A stretch of 25,355 nucleotides of DNA from a virus. The notes under the pieces were generated by a model. The model did no database searches. It saw nothing but the letters and a program-made list of their open reading frames with translations, and was not told the DNA's origin. This document shows positions 15,808 to 22,842 of this stretch, in pieces; within the stretch, counting starts at the first letter, position 1; every line of letters begins with the position of its first letter. Location: positions 1-25,355 of IMG/VR virus record IMGVR_UViG_3300006071_000087. One strand, 5' to 3'. Position numbers and translations under genes: made by a program.

Positions 15808-16158
15808 ATGACAACACAACAAATTCTAATAGCATCAGGCGTATGGGCCTTTTTACTACTAATTGTCTATAAACATATAACATTTACCAAAATAAAAAAT
15901 TGTTATAGTATGTGGTTCACAAGGGCATATTGGACAGATTACAATACCGTTGAGTTTGTTTCATGGTTTGCTAAAGCCCTTATCATTGTTCCTGGTTTGA
16001 TATTTGGTATTCAAGTATGGCAACTATACTTCTTAACTCTATTTACTTCATTAGCACTCATTTGGGCCAGTAATAAGAAACTTTTACCAACTTTAGTTGG
16101 TTTCAATACAATCTGGGCCTGGATTTCTTGTATGGTATTGGCGCAACATCTACTATGA
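15808..16158 (+). CDS. Small integral membrane protein
   Basis: The 116-residue protein has about four hydrophobic segments: residues 5-20 (ILIASGVWAFLLLIVY), 51-68 (WFAKALIIVPGLIFGIQV), 70-87 and 95-115. It has no soluble domain. The composition and length suit an inner-membrane protein. No family is recognised. It overlaps the oxygenase gene by 4 nt, so the two are translated together. Confidence 0.78.
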   Translation: MTTQQILIASGVWAFLLLIVYKHITFTKIKNCYSMWFTRAYWTDYNTVEFVSWFAKALIIVPGLIFGIQVWQLYFLTLFTSLALIWASNKKLLPTLVGFNTIWAWISCMVLAQHLL

Positions 16159-16745
16159 AATTTGAAACAATCTTTACTAATTTTATAGCATATGATGAAA
16201 TTGAATTAGATAATGATGCTATATTGAATTATTGTTATGATAAGAAAAAGGAAGATGAGAAAGGTAGAGTATTATCCAATATAGGTGGATGGCAAAGTAA
16301 TGACCTATATGTCAAAGATACCCATGATGAAAATATATTAAATCTAATAGATGTTATTTGTAAGAATTTTGAATCACTAGGAACAAGATTAGATTTCAAT
16401 GAACCTGAAAGGATAAAAATAGACAACTATTGGATAAACATAAACAAACAAACTAATAGTAATAATCCACATGATCATCCTAACTCAATCTTTGTTGCTG
16501 TTTATTATGTCAAAGTTCCTATCAATTCGGGTAATATAGTTTTAAGAACACCTGTAGGAAAATATGACCAATATATAAAAATGAACAATATAAAACAATA
16601 CAACACCTTTAATTCATCCACCTATAGATATATACCAAAAGTGAGAGATTTAGTTATATTTCCGGCATGGTTATATCATTATGTTGAACCAAACGAAACT
16701 AACGAAGAACGTATTAGCATAGCATTTAATGGGAGTTATAGATGA
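16155..16745 (+). CDS. 2OG-Fe(II) oxygenase-like protein (2OG-FeII_Oxy_5 type)
   Basis: The 196-residue protein has the pattern of phage 2OG oxygenases: NPHDHPNSIFVAVYYVKVP (H106 and H108 region), SGNIVLRTP, then PKVRDLVIFPAWLYHYVEPNE with the distal His, and RISIAFN with the Arg that would hold 2-oxoglutarate. The ATG at 16155 overlaps the membrane gene stop (ATGA). The gene is visibly more A/T-rich and more Asn/Ile/Lys-rich than its neighbours, which may indicate a recent arrival. The substrate is unknown; protein or nucleic-acid hydroxylation are the usual proposals for phage members. Confidence 0.83.
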   Translation: MKFETIFTNFIAYDEIELDNDAILNYCYDKKKEDEKGRVLSNIGGWQSNDLYVKDTHDENILNLIDVICKNFESLGTRLDFNEPERIKIDNYWININKQTNSNNPHDHPNSIFVAVYYVKVPINSGNIVLRTPVGKYDQYIKMNNIKQYNTFNSSTYRYIPKVRDLVIFPAWLYHYVEPNETNEERISIAFNGSYR

Positions 16746-16969
16746 AAGTAATAATGTATTCCAAAGACAACTGTGCCTTTTGTGATAAAGCTAGACATTT
16801 ACTAAAGGTAAAAGCAATAGAGTTTATTGAGCATAAACTAGGTAAGGATTTTGACCGAGATACTCTATTGGAACAGTTCCCACAAGCTAGAACTTTTCCT
16901 GTAATAACAGTTGACAAGAAGTATATTGGCGGTTATAATGAGTTATATGATTTGCTACTAACTTACTAA
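16742..16969 (+). CDS. Glutaredoxin
   Basis: The 75-residue protein has the redox motif C11-A-F-C14 after MKVIMYSKDN, a TFPVITVD cis-Pro segment, and GGYNELYDLL for glutathione binding. This is a complete minimal glutaredoxin. It probably supplies electrons for the RNR encoded at 12415. It overlaps the oxygenase gene by 4 nt. Confidence 0.94.
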   Translation: MKVIMYSKDNCAFCDKARHLLKVKAIEFIEHKLGKDFDRDTLLEQFPQARTFPVITVDKKYIGGYNELYDLLLTY

Positions 16970-16978
16970 GGAACGGTC

Positions 16979-17227
16979 ATGACTAATATACTTTCTTTTC
17001 CTAAAGTAACTCCAGATATGCGTGTTGGATATACGGAAGTAACCAAAAATAGAGATACTAGGAAAACTAGACGAGAATACCTAGAAAGGGCTAAATCAAT
17101 CTTACCTAAAAGGGATTATCAACATCTATTGATGGCCATTTTGGATCCGGATTATTATATAAGTGGTGATCATCTTATCCGTAGGGCCGTTGATGATTAC
17201 TATGACCATGTAGAAAGTAGGAGTTAA
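16979..17227 (+). CDS. Hypothetical protein
   Basis: The 82-residue basic protein has segments VTKNRDTRKTRREYLERAKSILPKRDYQHLLMAILDPDYY and ends with a helical ADDYYDHVE-like stretch. It begins MTNILSFPK, an opening that also occurs in variant form in other genes here (TDKVIEFPK at 20248). The ribosome site is AAGGAACG. No family is recognised. Confidence 0.78.
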   Translation: MTNILSFPKVTPDMRVGYTEVTKNRDTRKTRREYLERAKSILPKRDYQHLLMAILDPDYYISGDHLIRRAVDDYYDHVESRS

Positions 17228-17230
17228 GTT

Positions 17231-17506
17231 ATGATTGATAAATATTCTTTAAAGGAACAACTACAGAATGGAGTTGTTACCGTTGTTTTTGAGAAAACTG
17301 ACGGAACGGAACGCACAATGCGTTGCACTCTTTCCGATCTTTATGTTCCTCAGGTTGAACCACAGATGTTGTCCGAATATGACGGGCAGGTTCCTAAGAA
17401 CACAAGGCAGATTAATGATAGTGTCCAACCTGTATGGGACATTGATGCTGGTGGTTGGCGTTCATTCCGTTTGGATTCGGTCAAGCAAGTTCTAAGTGAA
17501 GGATAA
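17231..17506 (+). CDS. Small SH3-barrel/WYL_2-like phage protein
   Basis: The 91-residue protein has the pattern LKEQLQNGVVTVVFEKTDGTERTMRCTL followed by VWDIDAGGWRSFRLDSVKQV. This matches a small beta-barrel family widespread in T4-like phages (formerly DUF2693, as I recall it). Members are thought to bind nucleic acid or act as transcription-associated proteins, but the role here is not shown. It lies in a run of closely spaced small genes. Confidence 0.83.
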   Translation: MIDKYSLKEQLQNGVVTVVFEKTDGTERTMRCTLSDLYVPQVEPQMLSEYDGQVPKNTRQINDSVQPVWDIDAGGWRSFRLDSVKQVLSEG

Positions 17507-17510
17507 GTAA

Positions 17511-17804
17511 ATGTCAGCAGATAATGGAATATATGTGTTACTAACTGAGTCCGAAAGAGGTCCAGAATACCGTGTTACACGGGCCAATGCCATTGATAAC
17601 ATCTATGGTGAATGGAATCCTGAAACAGGAAAATATGAAGGAAATGTTGAAGCAATCCTTGATACCTTTGCACAAGTGCCTGTTTTCTATACAATAAACG
17701 AGGCTCTTGACTTTGCTGAGGAATTAGAGCATAATACCGATCCAACTGAAGACGGAGTTTGTGTGATTTCCGACTTCAAGTCATTTGGTAATATTTTTCT
17801 ATAA
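17511..17804 (+). CDS. Conserved small phage protein starting MSADNGIY
   Basis: The 97-residue protein begins MSADNGIYVLLTES and contains EYRVTRANAIDNIYG and VFYTINEALDFAEELE. This arrangement is familiar from many phages and has no assigned function. No catalytic motif is seen. It overlaps the next gene start by one base (TAATG). Confidence 0.82.
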   Translation: MSADNGIYVLLTESERGPEYRVTRANAIDNIYGEWNPETGKYEGNVEAILDTFAQVPVFYTINEALDFAEELEHNTDPTEDGVCVISDFKSFGNIFL

Positions 17805-18370
17805 TGCGTGAACATTATGTAAATGAACTTGACAATTTTATCGGAGGGTGGTATCTTGAAGATCCACTTATTGATGAAATTATTGAGTTTCATAAGAATA
17901 GTGACTCCAAAGAACCGGGTAAACAATGTAAAGAAGTAAGACCTAATATCAAAGATAGCACAGATTGTAAACTTGATGAAAAGTTCTTACATGATAAGTA
18001 TTGCTTATACCGTAGGAATTCTGTATTGAGATATATAGATAAATATCCTATTTGTAATACTTTATCAAATTGGATGGAGATTATGTATCCTCAGATACAG
18101 CATTATAAACCTGGCCAGGCATTTCATGGATGGCATTCGGAAAGAGGAGTAGGTCGTAATCTAACACATTTCCGTCATTTGGTATACATGACTTATCTGA
18201 ATGATGTTACAGATGAAGGTGAAACCGAATTTTACCACCAGAAAATTAAGATTAAACCTGAAAGAGGATTAACTTTAATATGGCCTAGTGATTGGACTTT
18301 TACGCATAGAGGTATAACTTCACCAACCCAAGAAAAGTATATAGTAACAGGATGGTTCTATTTTGTATGA
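17804..18370 (+). CDS. 2OG-Fe(II) oxygenase (prolyl-4-hydroxylase-like)
   Basis: The 188-residue protein has the double-stranded beta-helix pattern: HGWHSE (H111 and E113 as an HxE rather than HxD pair), MTYLND, GETEFYHQ, KPERGLTLIWPSDWTFTHRG with the distal His, and KYIVTGWFY with the residue expected to bind 2-oxoglutarate. Cyanophage and marine myophage genomes often carry such enzymes. The substrate is unknown. It is not closely similar to the other oxygenase at 16155, so these are two separate acquisitions. Confidence 0.85.
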   Translation: MREHYVNELDNFIGGWYLEDPLIDEIIEFHKNSDSKEPGKQCKEVRPNIKDSTDCKLDEKFLHDKYCLYRRNSVLRYIDKYPICNTLSNWMEIMYPQIQHYKPGQAFHGWHSERGVGRNLTHFRHLVYMTYLNDVTDEGETEFYHQKIKIKPERGLTLIWPSDWTFTHRGITSPTQEKYIVTGWFYFV

Positions 18371-18377
18371 GGAAAAC

Positions 18378-18836
18378 ATGGCGCAGATAAAAATACACGG
18401 TACTCCTAAAAAGGTAGATAAAAAAGAAATAAAAGAGGCCGCTTCCTTTTTCTGCGACTATCTTATGAAACGCCTGAGTAAAAATGTCCTTGTGGTAATA
18501 AAACTCAAAAAGGACCTCTATAAACAAAGTAAGTGTTTTGGTTTTGCAATGTATACCGATGATGATGCAAAAAACCATAACCATAGGGAGTTTGAGATAG
18601 AGGTAGATAGTGGCCTTGGTCGTGTATTCCTACTGCGCACCATAGCACATGAATTAACACATGTTAAGCAATATGCCAGAAAAGAACTGGTTGATGGTGA
18701 CTGCAACTATCAAAAATGGAATAAAGTATTATATAATGAGAAGGTAGTCGGTTATAAAAATCTTCCTTGGGAAGCAGAGGCACGATTACTAGAAAAACAA
18801 CTATATGAAATGTGGAAAGAAAAAAGTGGAAGATAA
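18378..18836 (+). CDS. Small zinc-metallopeptidase-like (HExxH) protein
   Basis: The 152-residue protein has H91-E92-L-T-H95 in RTIAHELTHVKQY and a downstream Glu in PWEAEARLLEKQL as a likely third ligand. The layout is SprT-like. ATG 18378 was chosen for its GAGGAAAAC ribosome site. The core resembles the peptidase module embedded in the 678-residue fusion at 1968 (HELVHHKQ versus HELTHVKQ). The window therefore has this module in both stand-alone and fused form. The activity is unproven. Confidence 0.85.
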   Translation: MAQIKIHGTPKKVDKKEIKEAASFFCDYLMKRLSKNVLVVIKLKKDLYKQSKCFGFAMYTDDDAKNHNHREFEIEVDSGLGRVFLLRTIAHELTHVKQYARKELVDGDCNYQKWNKVLYNEKVVGYKNLPWEAEARLLEKQLYEMWKEKSGR

Positions 18837-18846
18837 GGAGAAGAAA

Positions 18847-19941
18847 GTGAAAACTCGTCCTAAATTTGCGGATGAAAAGTATCTTGGTTCTGAACCTACC
18901 GTTACGGAGGATTCCACACAGGCTGAGTTGGCTGTTGCATATAACTGGTTTAACTATTTCTATACAAGTGATGATGCTAAGTCATTCACCATATCCTACC
19001 TAAAGAGTATTCACTATGACAAAGAAATCATCCGACGAATATCTAACGTTAAGTCTGTGGAACTCCACTCTATTGGATGGAACTGTCGGCTCCTCCACAC
19101 CGGGTCATCCCTACCTGACGGAATCTGGGAATCTATTGAGCAACGAATTGTGGACCTGGCCAGCGAGGTGTTGGTCAATTCGGAGGTTGAAGAAGATCAA
19201 CCGCAAAAGGTTGTGGTCTCTATACAAGACCGCATCGCGAGCCGTGCATCGGACCTCATCGGAGAACTAGAAGGTGAGTTAGACGTTTTCTATAGAGAAG
19301 GAGTAATCCAGTTTGACGTTAAGAAGTGGGCCCTTGAGAAGGCAATCAAACCGCCAGTGGCGAAGAGGATTACAGACCATTTCCGGCCGCAATATGAAGA
19401 AATCACCGAAGCACTCAAAGGTGAAGATCCAGATTTGGTGGAAGCATATAAAAGATGGCGTAAACCTGTTCTTAAAATTATGGCCCTTTTCATCAAAAAG
19501 ATCCTAGATCACCTTGATGAAACATCAGCAGCACAGGTCTCTATTCGCAAACCTCGTAAGAAGAAAGAAAAACCAGCACATGTTTTGGTTTCTAAGTTAA
19601 AGTATAAAGTTGAAGACAAGGACCTAAATATCAAGAGTGTCCAATCCAAGGATATTATTCATGCGCAACAACTTTGGGTCTACAATACTAAGTATCGTAA
19701 TCTTTCTGTGTATAATGCCTTGGGTAATAGCGGGCTTTCTGTCAGAGGGACTACGATCATCGGATATGATCAAGATACTTCTGTCACCAAAAAACTCCGA
19801 AAACCAGAACAAGTGATCCCCCAAGTGTTAAACGAGGGTAAAGTTGGTTTGCGTAAGATTATGAGTGCTATTAAGACAACAGAAACAAAGGCCAATGGCC
19901 GCTGTAACGAAGAAACTATATTACTGAGGATAGTTAAATGA
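18847..19941 (+). CDS. Conserved T4-superfamily hypothetical protein
   Basis: The 364-residue protein uses a GTG start at 18847, preferred because AAGGAG lies 6 nt upstream; an in-frame ATG at 18805 has no such site. Recognisable conserved blocks are TRPKFADEKYLGSEP at the start, RKPRKKKEKPAHVLVSKLKY in a basic central linker, AQQLWVYNTKYRNLSVY, and a C-terminus LRKIMSAIKTT...NGRCNEETILLRIVK. I recall this as a conserved cyanophage-type protein of unknown function. The basic linker suggests nucleic-acid contact. It overlaps the next gene by 4 nt. Confidence 0.83.
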   Translation: MKTRPKFADEKYLGSEPTVTEDSTQAELAVAYNWFNYFYTSDDAKSFTISYLKSIHYDKEIIRRISNVKSVELHSIGWNCRLLHTGSSLPDGIWESIEQRIVDLASEVLVNSEVEEDQPQKVVVSIQDRIASRASDLIGELEGELDVFYREGVIQFDVKKWALEKAIKPPVAKRITDHFRPQYEEITEALKGEDPDLVEAYKRWRKPVLKIMALFIKKILDHLDETSAAQVSIRKPRKKKEKPAHVLVSKLKYKVEDKDLNIKSVQSKDIIHAQQLWVYNTKYRNLSVYNALGNSGLSVRGTTIIGYDQDTSVTKKLRKPEQVIPQVLNEGKVGLRKIMSAIKTTETKANGRCNEETILLRIVK

Positions 19942-20144
19942 CAATACCTACAGGCGGGATAAAATACTATAACAATATACCGGTAGAAAGAATTGATATG
20001 ATAGATAAGTTGGCCTATCTCTATTGGTACGAGCATGTCAATAAAGATGGTTGGACAAAGGATGAGCATAAAGGTTTATATGAAAGAACCAAGAGTGAGG
20101 TAATGGAATATGGTCTCAACTATTCTAAAAACAACGGAAATTGA
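19938..20144 (+). CDS. Small hypothetical protein
   Basis: The 68-residue protein includes NNIPVERIDMIDKLAYLYWYEHV and KDEHKGLYERTKSEVMEYGLNY and is probably an all-helical single domain. It is translationally coupled to the upstream gene (ATGA). Its 3' end is overlapped by a small membrane-protein frame. No family is recognised. Confidence 0.76.
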   Translation: MTIPTGGIKYYNNIPVERIDMIDKLAYLYWYEHVNKDGWTKDEHKGLYERTKSEVMEYGLNYSKNNGN

Positions 20145-20247
20145 CCTAATTTGGTCTATGATATATCTTGGTATGTTCGTGGGTGTCATTTCTATGCTTT
20201 TGGTATTGTATGGAACCTACTTAGATATAAAGAATAAGGATAAGTAA
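20110..20247 (+). CDS. Small single-pass membrane protein
   Basis: This 45-residue frame overlaps the end of the previous gene. One hydrophobic helix (IWSMIYLGMFVGVISMLLVLYGTYL) is followed by a basic tail DIKNKDK. The ATG at 20110 has GAGG upstream at a long spacing. A later Met at 20158 has no ribosome site but would still keep most of the helix. The stop is followed immediately by the next gene, and the segment 20145-20247 would otherwise be empty. The helix makes it a credible gene of unknown role. Confidence 0.6.
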   Translation: MVSTILKTTEIDLIWSMIYLGMFVGVISMLLVLYGTYLDIKNKDK

Positions 20248-20649
20248 ATGACCGATAAAGTTATCGAGTTCCCAAAACACAAAGTTGTTCGTGATGTACC
20301 AGGAGAAGTTTTAGAAGAAAGAGCAAGACGAGCTGATATGAAAATGGCAGATGCCATTGTCACCGATATAACTACAATGATTGTCACTGAACTTGATAAC
20401 TATTATGTAAGTGTTGAAGATGAGTCTTTCACAAAGGATCTTGTCCTTGTTGTAGATGCTCTCCGTGCTACCGTATATCGTCAGTTTGGTTTTGAACATC
20501 ACCTACATCCTTTTATAGAAGATAATATAACCATTATTTCCAAAGCGGATGCTAAAGCAATGGAAAACATGGATGAGGAACAAATCCAAAAAATGATTGA
20601 GGATATGTTAGCGTCAAAAGAAAAACTTGCCAAAGAAGAGGAAGAATGA
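20248..20649 (+). CDS. Hypothetical protein, acidic C-terminus
   Basis: The 133-residue protein starts MTDKVIEFPKHKVV. It continues with a helical domain (ADAIVTDITTMIVTEL, LVLVVDALRATVYRQFGFEHHLHPFIED) and ends with a very acidic helix (KLAKEEEE). Similar proteins occur in T4-like phages, but I cannot assign a role. The ribosome site AAGGATAAG lies in the end of the preceding membrane gene. Confidence 0.8.
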   Translation: MTDKVIEFPKHKVVRDVPGEVLEERARRADMKMADAIVTDITTMIVTELDNYYVSVEDESFTKDLVLVVDALRATVYRQFGFEHHLHPFIEDNITIISKADAKAMENMDEEQIQKMIEDMLASKEKLAKEEEE

Positions 20650-20650
20650 T

Positions 20651-21115
20651 ATGGTAGATACAGTAGATCCGAATACCCTTAAAGGTATTGATCGACCATT
20701 ATATGTAAAGAAGGTATTAATGGAACTTGGTTGGAAAGATTTCCAAGCAGCTGCCATGTGTGGTCAGTTTATGCAGGAATCCTATACAGACCTACGTTGC
20801 TCCGTATGGGGTGACCATCATACAGCATTTGGTATTGCACAATGGCGTGGTCAACGTCTTGCTGATCTGGAACACTTCGCCAATAACCTAGACAAACCTA
20901 TTGGTGACCTTGATACACAGGCCCGTTTCGTAAACTGGGAGCTTACACAAGGTTCTGAAATGCCTGTTGGTAAGGCACTACATAAAACCACAAACATTGA
21001 TGAGGCCTTATTGGTTGCTATTGCCTATGAAAGACCAAGAGGTTATACTAAAGACCATCCAGAGAACGGCGACGGTTTCGCCAACAGATGCAAGTATGCT
21101 AAATCCCTAATGTAA
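20651..21115 (+). CDS. Tail-type phage lysozyme (Phage_lysozyme2-like)
   Basis: The 154-residue protein has the pattern AAAMCGQFMQES with catalytic Glu E43, then HTAFGIAQWRGQRLADLEHFA and DTQARFVNWEL, typical of tail-tip lysozymes that cut glycan strands. There is no signal peptide and no other domain, so it is either a soluble endolysin or a tail-associated enzyme. ATG 20651 is preferred over the upstream in-frame start because GAGGAAGAA precedes it, next to the upstream stop. The phage thus has both a peptidase (8775) and a lysozyme. Confidence 0.88.
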   Translation: MVDTVDPNTLKGIDRPLYVKKVLMELGWKDFQAAAMCGQFMQESYTDLRCSVWGDHHTAFGIAQWRGQRLADLEHFANNLDKPIGDLDTQARFVNWELTQGSEMPVGKALHKTTNIDEALLVAIAYERPRGYTKDHPENGDGFANRCKYAKSLM

Positions 21116-21124
21116 GGAAAGAAA

Positions 21125-21985
21125 ATGTCTTATATCATGGTGGATCTAAATCAGGTCCTCATTTCCAACTTGATGCAACACCTGAAACAAATAAGTAAAT
21201 CGCATGAGATGAATGAGGACCTTATTCGTCATATGTCTATCAATACTATCCGTGCTAATGTAAGACAGTTCAAATCAAAATATCCTAATGTAATACTTTG
21301 TTGCGACTCCAAGAAGTATTGGCGTCGTGAGTTTTTTCCATTCTATAAGAGCCAGCGCAAGCACGACCGCGAGGCCAGTGGGCTTGATTGGCACCTTATC
21401 TTTGACACTCTCAACAAAATCCGCGATGAGTTCAAAGAGAGTTTCCCTTACAAGGTGTTGGATGTAGAAGGTGCCGAGGCGGATGATATCATTGCCGTCC
21501 TTACTGCTAGATTGTCGTCGAGCAGTAACATTCTCATTTTGTCGTCGGACAAAGACTTTGGTCAACTACAGAAATATCCTAATGTAACCCAGTATTCACC
21601 TATTCTAAAGCGGTTCATTAAGATTGATAACCCTACCACATTCATCCGTGAACACATTCTTAAAGGTGACCGTGGTGATGGCATTCCTAACTTTCTATCA
21701 CCAGACAATACCTTTGCGGCAGGCGAACGTCAAAAGGTCATAAATAGTAAACGTCTTCAGGAATGGATTAGTCAGGATGCCGAAACTTTCTGCACTACGG
21801 ATATTATGCTACGTGGTTATAAACGTAATCAAACTTTGGTTGATTTTGACTATATACCAGGAGACATTCAGGCAAGCATCGTTTCCGCGTTTGAAAATAC
21901 CAAAGTGGCGACGAAAGAGAAAATGTTGAACTACTTTATAGATAAGGGCCTCAAAGTAATGATTGAGTCCATCAACGATTTTTGA
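21125..21985 (+). CDS. rnh: RNase H / 5'-3' exonuclease (T4 rnh type)
   Basis: The 286-residue protein is a FEN1-like flap/5' nuclease. Metal-binding acids are visible: D7 in MVDLN, D61 in CCDSKKYWRREF, the E-x-E-x-DD cluster in VEGAEADDIIAVL (about 113-125), and SSDKDFGQL (about 139-147). KGDRGDGIPN (about 180-189) begins the helix-hairpin DNA-binding motif. It removes RNA primers from Okazaki fragments, complementing the primase at 9776. The length is close to T4 RNase H (305). It has a good ribosome site, AAGGAAAG. Confidence 0.95.
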   Translation: MSYIMVDLNQVLISNLMQHLKQISKSHEMNEDLIRHMSINTIRANVRQFKSKYPNVILCCDSKKYWRREFFPFYKSQRKHDREASGLDWHLIFDTLNKIRDEFKESFPYKVLDVEGAEADDIIAVLTARLSSSSNILILSSDKDFGQLQKYPNVTQYSPILKRFIKIDNPTTFIREHILKGDRGDGIPNFLSPDNTFAAGERQKVINSKRLQEWISQDAETFCTTDIMLRGYKRNQTLVDFDYIPGDIQASIVSAFENTKVATKEKMLNYFIDKGLKVMIESINDF

Positions 21986-21993
21986 GGAATATA

Positions 21994-22431
21994 ATGAGTA
22001 AGAAAAATGTATATGAAGTCTTTGATGATTTCCGCAAGGCTAAGACTAAGAAAGACCGTATTGCGGTCCTAAAAGAAAATGAAACATTTGCTTTGGTAAA
22101 TGTCCTAAAAGGAACATTTCATCCAGGTGCTACATATGTAATCAAAGAAGCACCGAATTGGAAGAAAGAAACAGACCTACCTCCTGGTATGGGTTATAGC
22201 AATATGTCACAGGCATTGGATAAAATCTATCTTTTCATGGAAAACCATCCACGCACACCTCCCGCACTCACCGAAAAAAGAAAGAAAGAACTTTTACTAC
22301 AAGTATTGGAAAGTCTAGAGCCTAAAGAGGCTGATGTCTATATGGGTATCATTCTAAAAGATCAGAAGGTACCACATTTAACTGAGGCGCTTGTTAATGA
22401 AGCGTTCCCAGGATTATTACCACAAGGGTAG
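21994..22431 (+). CDS. Conserved phage protein (DUF6433-like)
   Basis: The 145-residue protein starts MSKKNVYEVFDDFRKAKTKKDRIAVL and contains NWKKETDLPPGMGYSNMSQALDKIYLF and a helical C-terminus (KELLLQVLESLEPKEADVYMGIIL). I recall this as DUF6433, often next to RNase H in T4-superfamily phages, of unknown function. ATG 21994 was chosen over 21982 for its GAGGAATATA ribosome site. Confidence 0.83.
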   Translation: MSKKNVYEVFDDFRKAKTKKDRIAVLKENETFALVNVLKGTFHPGATYVIKEAPNWKKETDLPPGMGYSNMSQALDKIYLFMENHPRTPPALTEKRKKELLLQVLESLEPKEADVYMGIILKDQKVPHLTEALVNEAFPGLLPQG

Positions 22432-22437
22432 AATAAC

Positions 22438-22632
22438 ATGAAGCAACTAAAAAACACTTTCAAAGATCCTTATGTTGAACTACAAGAAGAAGACCGTAAA
22501 TATGGTGGTCGCAAATTGGAACGCCCAGAGTCCGAAATGCGTCGTGATCGCCGTCCACTAAAGAACCTCAAGAAGGCATGGGAATCACATTTAGAAGATT
22601 GGGATGAATGTGATGATTTCTTTGAAAAATAA
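22438..22632 (+). CDS. Small conserved phage protein
   Basis: The 64-residue protein is highly charged and opens MKQLKNTFKDPYVELQEEDRKY. Blocks EEDRKYGGRKLERPESEMRRDRRPLKN and a WESHLEDWDECDDFFEK end make it recognisable as a conserved companion of the preceding gene in related phages. No function is known. It is the last gene of this transcription run before the homing-endonuclease remnant. Confidence 0.8.
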   Translation: MKQLKNTFKDPYVELQEEDRKYGGRKLERPESEMRRDRRPLKNLKKAWESHLEDWDECDDFFEK

Positions 22633-22638
22633 GAACTA

Positions 22639-22714
22639 CTAAATAGTCATGTAGGTCGCGGTTGGGGAACCCACCTACTCTAATGCTTTAGAGGAGCACC
22701 AGCATGACTATTTA
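22639..22714 (+). promoter_or_regulatory. Structured leader of homing endonuclease, copy 3 (orphaned)
   Basis: Proposed pairing: a perfect 12-bp outer stem, TAAATAGTCATG (22640-22651) with CATGACTATTTA (22703-22714); P2 GTAGGT (22651-22656) with ACCTAC (22673-22678); P3 GGTT (22660-22663) with AACC (22668-22671); CTAA (22680-22683) with TTAG (22688-22691); TGCT (22684-22687) with AGCA (22695-22698). Nearly every base that differs from copy 2 inside the stems is matched by a partner change. The element is intact, but the gene it serves is reduced to 12 codons. Confidence 0.72.
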
Positions 22715-22742
22715 TCCATCCAATTTCTATATCTATTTGTAA
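22704..22742 (+). pseudogene. Remnant of a GIY-YIG homing endonuclease (first 12 codons)
   Basis: The ATG sits in the leader exactly where the two intact endonucleases start. It encodes MTIYPSNFYIYL then TAA, which aligns with MSIYTSS...FYIYAYL at 11819 and [15 protein letters not shown] at 720. The sequence then stops matching and runs directly into the terminator of the early region. This indicates that the rest of the gene was deleted, leaving the 5' leader. Confidence 0.72.
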
Positions 22743-22747
22743 ACGAG

Positions 22748-22806
22748 GGTATGTAAACGACGGCCAGGGTGCGACATCCTGTCGCAGTTGTTTACATACC
22801 TTTTTT
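22748..22806 (+). terminator. Rho-independent terminator with internal palindrome, early cassette 1
   Basis: GGTATGTAAAC (22748-22758) pairs perfectly with GTTTACATACC (22790-22800) and is followed by six T (22801-22806). Nested inside is TGCGACA-TCC-TGTCGCA (22770-22786). It ends transcription from the RNase H side. The inner palindrome recurs at 24599 and 25270 at a fixed distance from a promoter, so it may also be a protein-binding site. The 22743-22842 interval contains only this cassette and no gene. Confidence 0.88.
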
Positions 22807-22807
22807 A

Positions 22808-22836
22808 TTGACTATTCCGTTCCTTAGTGCTATTAT
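22808..22836 (+). promoter_or_regulatory. Early sigma70 promoter, cassette 1
   Basis: TTGACT (22808-22813), a 17-bp spacer containing CCGTTCCTT, and TATTAT (22831-22836). Transcription should start about 22843, which is the first base of the next ATG, so the message may be leaderless. The -35 begins 21 bp after the palindrome, as in the two other cassettes. Confidence 0.82.
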
Positions 22837-22842
22837 ACGTCC

